64,000 nt of DNA from DATLED01 sp035525495. GTDB lineage: Bacteria; Actinomycetota; Acidimicrobiia; Acidimicrobiales; CADCTF01. The DNA is taken from the NCBI GenBank assembly GCA_035525495.1, contig DATLED010000081.1, positions 62,001 through 126,000 of the forward strand. Direction: 5' to 3'. Position 1 is the first letter of the stretch, and each line of letters begins with the position of its first letter. Below are positions 34,376 through 41,670 of this stretch, one piece after another. The notes below the pieces were generated by a model, which was given only the letters and a program-made list of their open reading frames with translations, made no database searches and was not told the origin of the DNA. A program made the translations under genes and the position numbers.

Positions 34376-35513
34376 GAAAAAGCAATACGAACTCCGCCTT
34401 CCGGCGCTCGAGATCCGGCAAGGCCGCAACCGGCGCCTCTACACCTTCGCCGTCGACGGAAAGCACCTGCCGCTATTCACGACCATCAGCCGCGTCCGAC
34501 GCGAGGATCGACTGATCGAGGGTTACCAGCGCCCGGAAGTCCTGGCTCACGTCAGCGCCATCCGGTCGTACATCGAGTCCTCGGAGCCAATGATCCCGAA
34601 CGCGATCGTCGTTGCCTTCGACACGCGGGTCCGGTTCGAGCCATCGACCGCAAAGACCGACGTTTCCTACGTCACTCCTGGTGTCCTCGTCATCCCGGTC
34701 GACGAGGATCTTGCCGACGAGGACAAGCCGGGTTGGATCGTGGACGGCCAACAGCGATCGGCAGCTGTGCGAGAAGCCGATGTCCGCACGTTTCCGCTGT
34801 GCGTCACAGCGTTCATTACCGCCAGCCAGGGCGAGCAACGCGCCCAATTCATCCTCGTCAACTCCACCAAGCCCCTGCCTAAGGGCCTCATCTATGAGCT
34901 TCTGCCCACCACCGAGGGCATGCTGCCGCCGGCGCTGATGAGGAAGCGATTTCCGTCCCTGCTCGTCGAGCGACTCAACTACGACGAAGACTCACCATTC
35001 CGAGGGATGATCCACACGCCCACGACCCCAGACGGCGTCGTGAAGGACAACTCGATCCTCCGCATGCTCGAGAACAGCCTCACGGATGGGTGCCTCTACC
35101 ACTACCGGGACGCGGACACCGGGACCGGCGACATCGAGGAGATGCTCCTCATCCTCAAGCCGTTCTGGCGAGCAGTGAGGAAGGTCTACGACGAAGCGTG
35201 GGGCCAACCGCCGCGCCGATCCAGACTCATGCACGGCGTTGGCATCGCCAGCGTCGGGTACCTCATGGATGCCATCACGGACGAGTACATCGCACGGGGA
35301 TCCTGGCCCGACGAGGCCGACTACGTCGCCGAACTCGAACTCCTCAGCGAGGTGTGTGCATGGACCTCGGGCTTCTGGCATCTCGGCAGCGGCTCGCTCC
35401 GTCGATGGAACGAACTTCAGAACACGCCGAAGGACATCCAGTTACTGACCGGACATCTCCTCCGGGAGTACAGGCGGCTCTCCCGTATCAACGATCGTCG
35501 GCGCACCAGGTGA
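34368..35513 (+). CDS. DpdB, DGQHR-domain protein (copy 2)
   Basis: The 381-residue product is a paralogue of the gene at 31998. Shared features are EGYQRPEV, VDGQQR (125-130), NSTKPLPKGLIYELLP and RRSRLMHGVGI. The two copies look well diverged outside these motifs. The GTG start overlaps dpdA by 8 bases. Two dpdB genes around one dpdA is unusual for Dpd clusters as I know them; they could form a heteromer or confer different target sites. Start and motifs are clear. Confidence 0.8.
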   Translation: MPKKKQYELRLPALEIRQGRNRRLYTFAVDGKHLPLFTTISRVRREDRLIEGYQRPEVLAHVSAIRSYIESSEPMIPNAIVVAFDTRVRFEPSTAKTDVSYVTPGVLVIPVDEDLADEDKPGWIVDGQQRSAAVREADVRTFPLCVTAFITASQGEQRAQFILVNSTKPLPKGLIYELLPTTEGMLPPALMRKRFPSLLVERLNYDEDSPFRGMIHTPTTPDGVVKDNSILRMLENSLTDGCLYHYRDADTGTGDIEEMLLILKPFWRAVRKVYDEAWGQPPRRSRLMHGVGIASVGYLMDAITDEYIARGSWPDEADYVAELELLSEVCAWTSGFWHLGSGSLRRWNELQNTPKDIQLLTGHLLREYRRLSRINDRRRTR

Positions 35514-35583
35514 CGCCGACAGCTGCCGACGGGTGCTCGCACCATCCACCACCTCCGCGCACGGCGCCCCTACCGTCGCCGTC

Positions 35584-35784
35584 GTGGCCAAGCGTTCCGT
35601 CGGGCGGGTTTCCACTGCTATTCGCCTTCCGAAGGACCTTCACGCGGAGCTCCAACGTCAGGCGTCGGAACGCGAGGTGTCCGTGAACTACCTCGTCACA
35701 CGAGCGGTCGACCACTACCTCCGGGCCCTCGGTCCCGCCGACCCCATGGCGGTAGCCGTCCAAGTCGAAGGAGCCCTGACATGA
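35584..35784 (+). CDS. Small ribbon-helix-helix protein inside the dpd operon
   Basis: The 66-residue product reads STAIRLPKDLHAELQRQA followed by VSVNYLVTRAVDHYL, a ribbon-helix-helix DNA-binding fold as in Arc/HicB-type regulators. The GTG at 35584 is chosen because the fold begins there; an upstream GTG at 35533 would add a non-conserved-looking 17 residues. Neither has a good ribosome site. Its stop overlaps queC as ATGA. It may autoregulate the operon or be the antitoxin part of a control switch; no toxin is present. It is not among the standard Dpd components I know. Confidence 0.6.
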   Translation: MAKRSVGRVSTAIRLPKDLHAELQRQASEREVSVNYLVTRAVDHYLRALGPADPMAVAVQVEGALT

Positions 35785-36485
35785 GCAAGCCCGCGGTAGT
35801 TCTGCTCAGCGGAGGTCTCGACTCAGCGACTATCGCCGCGATCGCCGCTCGGGACGGGTTCGATGTCCACGCCCTGAGCTTCAGCTACGGCCAGCGTCAC
35901 TCGTCGGAACTCGACGCCGCAAAGCGGGTCACTGACCACCTCGGCATCAAGGACCACAAGACCATCCCGATCGACCTCCGAGCCTTCGGCGGTTCGGCGC
36001 TCACCGACAACATCGACGTACCCAAGGACCGCGATGCGAACGAGATGAGCGAAGGGATTCCGGTGACCTACGTCCCGGCTCGAAACACGATATTCCTGTC
36101 GTTCGCGCTCGCATGGGCGGAGGTCCTCGGGTCGTCAGACGTCTTCATAGGTGTCAACGCGCTCGACTACTCCGGCTATCCGGACTGCCGACCAGAATTC
36201 ATCGCCGCTTACCAAGACATGGCGCGCATTGCGACGAAAGCCGGAGTCGAGGGCGCAACGGAACTGTCGATCCACGCCCCCCTAATCAGCATGACGAAGG
36301 CGGAGATCGTTCAGCTCGGCTCCTCACTGGGCGTGGACTATTCGCTGACCGTCAGCTGCTACGACCCTGGGTCCGACGGTGCGGCGTGCGGGCACTGCGA
36401 CTCGTGCGTCCTGCGACGTAAGGGTTTCGTCGAGGCCGGCGTTGCCGATCCGACGAAGTATCGGACCGAACCGGGCGCGGCGTGA
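35781..36485 (+). CDS. queC: 7-cyano-7-deazaguanine (preQ0) synthase
   Basis: QueC converts 7-carboxy-7-deazaguanine to preQ0 using ATP and ammonia. The 234-residue product has the PP-loop SGGLDS at 10-15, VPARNTIFLSFAL near 98-110, and the zinc ligands C193, C203, C206 and C209 near the C-terminus. Length and motifs are typical. It supplies the base that DpdA inserts. The start overlaps the ribbon-helix-helix gene and the stop overlaps queE, each by 4 bases. Confidence 0.92.
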   Translation: MSKPAVVLLSGGLDSATIAAIAARDGFDVHALSFSYGQRHSSELDAAKRVTDHLGIKDHKTIPIDLRAFGGSALTDNIDVPKDRDANEMSEGIPVTYVPARNTIFLSFALAWAEVLGSSDVFIGVNALDYSGYPDCRPEFIAAYQDMARIATKAGVEGATELSIHAPLISMTKAEIVQLGSSLGVDYSLTVSCYDPGSDGAACGHCDSCVLRRKGFVEAGVADPTKYRTEPGAA

Positions 36486-37117
36486 CGTACCTGGTCAAGG
36501 AGATCTTCTACACACTGCAAGGCGAAGGCTTCAACACCGGGACGCCGGCCGTCTTCTGTCGCTTTTCGGGTTGCAACCTATGGACCGGCCGCGAGGAGCA
36601 TCGGTCGATCGCCGTGTGCCAGTTCTGCGACACCGACTTCGTGGGGACCGACGGTGCCGGCGGGGGGAAGTTCCGGTCAGCGAGCGATCTCGCGGACGCG
36701 GTCGCTGCAGCGTGGGCGGCGGAGTCCGATGCCGAGCGCCTAGTCGTCTGCACAGGCGGAGAGCCACTCCTCCAACTCGACGGCGAGGCCGTTGAGGCCC
36801 TTCACGCTGAGGGCTTCCGCGTGGCAGTCGAGACCAACGGAACCGTCGCTCCGCCTGAGGGTCTCGACTGGGTGTGCATGAGCCCGAAGGCAGGGGCCGA
36901 GCTTGTGCTGACTAGTGGTGACGAACTGAAGCTCATCTACCCGCAGAAGGGCCTCGAGCCCGAGGACGTAGTTCAACTTTCCTTCCACCACCGCTTTCTG
37001 CAGCCCATGGATGGACCCGAGCGCGAGGAGAACACAGCTCGCGCGGTGCGGTACTGCCTCGAACATCCACGGTGGCGCCTCAGCCTCCAGACCCACAAGT
37101 ACCTCGGGATCGCCTGA
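36482..37117 (+). CDS. queE: 7-carboxy-7-deazaguanine synthase (radical SAM)
   Basis: QueE rearranges 6-carboxytetrahydropterin to 7-carboxy-7-deazaguanine with a 4Fe-4S cluster and SAM. The 211-residue product carries the extended cluster motif C31-x14-C46-x2-C49 instead of the usual CX3CX2C, a variant known for QueE. YTLQGEGFNTG at the start, CTGGEPLLQ and VETNGT follow. The GTG start overlaps queC as GTGA. Confidence 0.92.
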   Translation: MTYLVKEIFYTLQGEGFNTGTPAVFCRFSGCNLWTGREEHRSIAVCQFCDTDFVGTDGAGGGKFRSASDLADAVAAAWAAESDAERLVVCTGGEPLLQLDGEAVEALHAEGFRVAVETNGTVAPPEGLDWVCMSPKAGAELVLTSGDELKLIYPQKGLEPEDVVQLSFHHRFLQPMDGPEREENTARAVRYCLEHPRWRLSLQTHKYLGIA

Positions 37118-37476
37118 TGGAGATCTTCAAGGAGTTCACGTTCGAGGCGGCGCACCGCCTGCCCCATGTGCCGGCCGGTCACAAGTGCTCGCGCTTGCAC
37201 GGCCACTCGTATCAAGTCGGCGTACATGTCGAGGGCGAGCTCGACGAACGTGCCGGGTGGGTCATGGACTTCGCCGACATCAAGTGTGCGATGAAGCCCG
37301 TGCTTGCTCGGCTCGACCACTACTACCTGAACGAGATCGACGGACTGGAGAACCCCACGAGCGAAGTCCTCGCCAGATGGATCTGGAGCAGGCTTGAGGA
37401 CAGCCTCCCCGGACTCGCGCAGGTGACTGTTCGGGAGACGTGTACGTCGGGTTCCGTCTTTCGAGGAGACCGGTGA
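37117..37476 (+). CDS. queD: 6-carboxytetrahydropterin synthase
   Basis: QueD makes 6-carboxytetrahydropterin from dihydroneopterin triphosphate. The 119-residue product has zinc ligands H13, H28 and H30 (the last two in LHGHSY), catalytic C24, the D67-H68 pair and E107 in VRETCTSG. All expected residues are present. The ATG shares one base with the queE stop (TGATG). Confidence 0.92.
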   Translation: MEIFKEFTFEAAHRLPHVPAGHKCSRLHGHSYQVGVHVEGELDERAGWVMDFADIKCAMKPVLARLDHYYLNEIDGLENPTSEVLARWIWSRLEDSLPGLAQVTVRETCTSGSVFRGDR

Positions 37477-38282
37477 GGGCTCACGACCTCGCCGACATTC
37501 AGGGCGCGACACCCGCGATCGAACTGCGCATCGACTGGGTCGGCGTGTCTCAGTTGCGTCAGCCGCTCATGGTTCTCGATCGGAGCCACTCGAAGCAGGA
37601 GACGGTCGCGGTGCTCATGCTTGCTGTCGACCTTGGGGCTTCGCAACGCGGTGCGCACCTCAGTCGCTTTCTCGACATCCTCGCCGAGGCTGACAACGAG
37701 TTGACGACACGAACCGCCGGCCGACTGCTCGACGAGATAAAACAGCGGCTATCCGCCTCGGCTGCTCGGGCGGTCGCCGCCTTCCCGTACTTCGTGGAGA
37801 AGCGCGCACCAGTGACCGGCGCACGGGGTCTGCTCGACATCGCCTCCACGTTTACCTTCACGGATCGCGGTGCAGGCGTGGAGTTCGTGCTCGAGGTCAC
37901 CGTCCCAGTGACCACGCTCTGTCCGTGCAGCCGGGAAGTCAGCGACTACGGCGCTCACAACCAACGCTGCGACGTCACTATCGGCATCAGAACGTCCGCG
38001 GACGGCGACTCCGAGGAGTCCATCGTCTGGATCGAGGATCTGATCGAACTCGTAGAAGCCAACGCTTCTGCGCCGATCTATCCCGCACTCAAGCGGCCGG
38101 ACGAGCGGTTCGTGACGATGCAGGCCTACGACAACCCTGCCTTTGTCGAGGACGTGGTGCGAGGCGTAGCTGCTGGGCTTGCCGCCGACCCGCGTGTGAC
38201 TGACTTCTGTGTCGAGGCGTCAAGCGACGAGAGCATCCACAACCACCGGGCGTTCGCTCGAATCGGTTCGTCGCTTGTCTAG
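37473..38282 (+). CDS. folE2: GTP cyclohydrolase IB (FolE2 type)
   Basis: FolE2 opens GTP to 7,8-dihydroneopterin triphosphate, the entry step to preQ0. The 269-residue product has the family signature TTLCPCSREVSDYGAHNQR with the metal ligand C150 and H162. The GTG at 37473 overlaps the queD stop as GTGA and has GAGGAG upstream. Known Dpd clusters usually carry FolE (type IA); FolE2 is a metal-flexible replacement, so this element may make preQ0 without relying on zinc. Confidence 0.9.
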   Translation: MRAHDLADIQGATPAIELRIDWVGVSQLRQPLMVLDRSHSKQETVAVLMLAVDLGASQRGAHLSRFLDILAEADNELTTRTAGRLLDEIKQRLSASAARAVAAFPYFVEKRAPVTGARGLLDIASTFTFTDRGAGVEFVLEVTVPVTTLCPCSREVSDYGAHNQRCDVTIGIRTSADGDSEESIVWIEDLIELVEANASAPIYPALKRPDERFVTMQAYDNPAFVEDVVRGVAAGLAADPRVTDFCVEASSDESIHNHRAFARIGSSLV

Positions 38283-38415
38283 GCGGGGACGCCTGGTTCG
38301 TCACTAGACGGGCACTTTCGGCAACCTGTCACACCCGCCCCGTACGATCCCCACCTGGACCGCGGAGCATCGACCTCCAGCCGCGGGAGTCCGTGGCACA
38401 GGGGAGTCTGGTGGC

Positions 38416-41400
38416 GTGAACATCGTGGGACAGTTCGTGCGAGTCGGTACCAACCGCCTCGGCATCGGCAAGATCGTCGCCGCCAACGCGGACTCCGTGG
38501 AGGTCGAGTACTTCGACTCGGTCGGACCACGTGGACGCCACCGGGTAACGGCCAAGGCGTCGCAGGTCGAGCGTGTTCAGGTCAGCTTGCAGCGCCGGTG
38601 CTACTGGCCCGACGGGGCCGGCTGGCGGGTCGGCCGGGTTGTGTGGCAGGGGGAGGGCGAATACGGCGTTCGGCCCCCGGACTCGGAGATCGACCTCCGC
38701 GTTCCCGAGGAAGATCTGTTCGTCCGCTGGTCGATGCCAATCGAGGACCCAATCGAGGTGCTCATCGCAGGCGGCAACGAGTCCCCGTACTTTCACGATT
38801 GCCGGGCTCCGTTCGTTCAGACCGTCGTCGCGCAACGAGCCGCCAGCCACGGGATGCACGGCGTGCTGTCCTCGGTCGTGGAGCTTCACGATCATCAGCT
38901 TGAGGTCGTCCGGCGCGTGCTCGAGGACCCGCGGCAGCGTTACCTTCTCGCCGACGAGGTCGGACTCGGCAAGACGATCGAGGCCGGACTGATCATCCGG
39001 CAGTACCTGCTCGACCATCCAGAAGGTCACGTCGTGGTACTAGCGCCCCCGATGCTCCGCCGACAGTGGGCGGCGGAACTCCGAGAGAAGTTCACGATCG
39101 ATGACTTCGACCGTGCGGTCATCGCAGTGCTCGCCCATGACAACCCAGATAGTTGGGCTGGTGGAGCACGCGACACTTATGGCAGGTACAGCCCCCATCG
39201 CAACGCCGGACTCCTGGTTGTTGACGAAGTGCACAACCTTTCCGCCGGGCCGACGGAGTCGCAGGAGTACAGCGCGCTCAAGACGCTGGCCGTCGCTGTG
39301 CCACGGCTCCTCCTCCTGTCCGCTACGCCGCTGCTTCACAACGAGGACACGTTCCTGCGAATGCTGCATCTCCTCGATCCCGATGTGTACCGCTTGGAAG
39401 ACATCGAAGGCTTTCAGCGGCGTGTGCAGGATCGTCAGGCGCTCGGCACCGCGTTCTTCACCTTCCGACATGACATCCCGCCGTTCCTACTGCGCGAAAA
39501 GGTGAACACGCTCCGGGCGATGTTCGAGTCCGATGCGCAACTGGCTGACCTCTTGCAGTCGGTCGAGGACGCCCTGCAGGACCCGGTGTCCCTCGCTGAA
39601 GCGGTGACGGCCGCCCGTATCCACATCTCCGACACCTATCGGGTCCACCGTCGGCTCCTGCGAACTCGTCGTTCGGACAGCCTCGCCGCGAGCTTCCCGG
39701 TTCGGGGTCGACAGCGGCCCAAGCCATTGGGCGATGCCAAGGACCTCGAAACTGCAGCTGACGACTGGATCGAGGACTGGCGCGAGTACCTCCGTTCGAC
39801 ACTCGCCGATGACGACGAGGTCGCGAGACGTAGCGCACGTGCTGCATTGGTCGCGTTTCTGGAGCGCTCCACGCACCTCCCACTTCTTCGTGCGTGCGCC
39901 AGCTTTCGTCTCACACCTGATGCGGCGAGCGCCGAAGCCGCGGAGCTGACGAGTGGGGAACAAGATGCGCTCCGAGCGGTCCCAGTTGACGCAACCGAGC
40001 AAGGCATCCTCGAACGAGCCGCGACGCTGGAGACCGATGTGGCCGCCGGCGAAGCGCTGGTGCGGTCCCTGCGAGGCGAACGACGCCGCACCGTCGTGTT
40101 CACAACCTTCACCGCTCACGCGCGGAGCATCGCGGATCTCCTTGCCGCTGAGTTCGGGGCGGCGGCGGTGGCAACTCACCTCCGCGGCGATGACCCCGCT
40201 CGCGTCGAGGAAGGAATGGACAACTTCAAGGATCCAGCGCAGTCCTGCTGGGTTCTGGTCTGTGATCGATCAGCTGAGGAGGGCCGCAACCTTCAGTTCG
40301 CTGATCAGGCCGTTCACGCCGACCTGCCCCTCTCCCCGAATCGCATCGAACAGCGGATCGGACGCCTCGATCGCTATGGCCGCGGCGATCGGATCCCGAC
40401 GCTTCTCCTCGATTATCCAGCGACCTCGATCATGGGCGCCTGGACCGGGGCCCTCGCCGAAGGGTTCGGGGTCTTTGATAGTTCCATCGCCTCGCTCCAG
40501 TTCGCAGTCGACGCCCTCATGCCGCGACTTCTCGATGCCCTGCTCGATGACGGTCCCTCTGGTCTCGTAGCGTTTACCGAAGAACTCCCGCGCCAGCTCG
40601 AGCGAGAGCGCGAGGCCATCGCGGAACAGGACGCCCTCGATGCAATCGAGACCTCGGGTCAGATCGGCGAGCTCGCTTTGGCCCTCGACGATCTCGAAGA
40701 CGTGTGGTTCCAGATGCAGCGGGCGACCGAAGCCCTTCTGTGCGACCACCCGGGCAACCTGCGATTTCAACGTGTCGTCGATCGCGAGGACGAGCGGTTC
40801 CGGTCGTACCGGCTGATCGCGCCGGGCAAGGCGGCACACCTGAACTCGATGCCCTTGGTGGCGTGGGACGTCTTGCGCTCGAACTTTCGCGGAATCGTCG
40901 ACCGACCCGGTAGCTACTTCCGGCGGGCGGCGGTCGCCCGCCCGGACGCACGACTCTTCCGTGTCGGTGAGCCGTTTATCGACGCGCTTGCCGAATACAT
41001 CCGGTGGGACGACCGCGGTCAGACGTTCGCCTTCTGGCGAGCGGCTCGGGAAGTCGTCGATGACGAGGTGTTCTTCCGATTCGACTATCTCGTCGACGCC
41101 GCGACAGACGAAGCAGAAGTACTCGCAAGCGCTGCCGGCGAACGCCTCGATCGACGCGCCGTGCAACGCCGGGCAGACGGCTTCCTCGCTCCGAGGCTCG
41201 AGACGATCTGGACGACGCTCGACGGATCTGAGGTTGATAGCCACCTTCTGGTTGTGCTCGAGCGCCCCTACGATCCGGCCACAGGCGACGTCAATCTCAA
41301 CGTGGATCGTCGGTGGGCCCTGGACGAACTCGTCGGGTCGGCTGACTGGGAGTCGAGATGCCGTTCGGCGAGACACCTCTCCGAGGTGGCGCTCCGACAC

Positions 41401-41670
41401 CGACCTGACTTCGAGGCAGCGGCAGACTTGGCGGCGACCAAATTCGAAAGCGCCCTTCGTTCCTCCTCGATGAAGCGTCGGACCCGTCTCGCCTTCGTCG
41501 ACCCGCGTCAAAGGGCGCGCGAAGAAGAGGAACTCCGCGCCGATGACACCATCGACTCGGCGGTGGTCGCCGGACTGCGCACCCCGCGGGTGCGGCTCGA
41601 CGCCGTAGGTGCCGTCGTTCTCTCACCCCGCACCCCTACGGGTCAGGGCTTCCCAAGGCCGAAGCGATGA
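38416..41670 (+). CDS. dpdE: DpdE, SNF2/RapA-like helicase of the Dpd restriction module
   Basis: The 1084-residue product has an N-terminal beta-rich part of about 110 residues and then a SNF2-type motor. Walker A is DEVGLGKT at 180-187, the DExH motif is VDEVH at 269-273, LLLLSATP follows, and RIGRLDRYGRG closes the motor. Its length and position after the modification genes match DpdE, which acts with DpdD and F-K to restrict DNA lacking the modified base. It is the first gene after a 133-base gap, and GGGGAG lies upstream of the GTG. A TACGAT box at 38343-38348 resembles a -10 without a convincing -35. The stop overlaps dpdF as ATGA. Confidence 0.85.
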   Translation: MNIVGQFVRVGTNRLGIGKIVAANADSVEVEYFDSVGPRGRHRVTAKASQVERVQVSLQRRCYWPDGAGWRVGRVVWQGEGEYGVRPPDSEIDLRVPEEDLFVRWSMPIEDPIEVLIAGGNESPYFHDCRAPFVQTVVAQRAASHGMHGVLSSVVELHDHQLEVVRRVLEDPRQRYLLADEVGLGKTIEAGLIIRQYLLDHPEGHVVVLAPPMLRRQWAAELREKFTIDDFDRAVIAVLAHDNPDSWAGGARDTYGRYSPHRNAGLLVVDEVHNLSAGPTESQEYSALKTLAVAVPRLLLLSATPLLHNEDTFLRMLHLLDPDVYRLEDIEGFQRRVQDRQALGTAFFTFRHDIPPFLLREKVNTLRAMFESDAQLADLLQSVEDALQDPVSLAEAVTAARIHISDTYRVHRRLLRTRRSDSLAASFPVRGRQRPKPLGDAKDLETAADDWIEDWREYLRSTLADDDEVARRSARAALVAFLERSTHLPLLRACASFRLTPDAASAEAAELTSGEQDALRAVPVDATEQGILERAATLETDVAAGEALVRSLRGERRRTVVFTTFTAHARSIADLLAAEFGAAAVATHLRGDDPARVEEGMDNFKDPAQSCWVLVCDRSAEEGRNLQFADQAVHADLPLSPNRIEQRIGRLDRYGRGDRIPTLLLDYPATSIMGAWTGALAEGFGVFDSSIASLQFAVDALMPRLLDALLDDGPSGLVAFTEELPRQLEREREAIAEQDALDAIETSGQIGELALALDDLEDVWFQMQRATEALLCDHPGNLRFQRVVDREDERFRSYRLIAPGKAAHLNSMPLVAWDVLRSNFRGIVDRPGSYFRRAAVARPDARLFRVGEPFIDALAEYIRWDDRGQTFAFWRAAREVVDDEVFFRFDYLVDAATDEAEVLASAAGERLDRRAVQRRADGFLAPRLETIWTTLDGSEVDSHLLVVLERPYDPATGDVNLNVDRRWALDELVGSADWESRCRSARHLSEVALRHRPDFEAAADLAATKFESALRSSSMKRRTRLAFVDPRQRAREEEELRADDTIDSAVVAGLRTPRVRLDAVGAVVLSPRTPTGQGFPRPKR

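Noticed and set aside
31998..35513. Dnd phosphorothioation system, because of DndB-like DGQHR proteins
   Set aside because: No dndA, dndC, dndD or dndE is present; the DpdA and preQ0 genes identify the system as Dpd.
40270..41511. 413-codon minus-strand open frame inside dpdE
   Set aside because: It is antisense to clear helicase coding sequence, has no motif, and arises from GC-rich codon bias.
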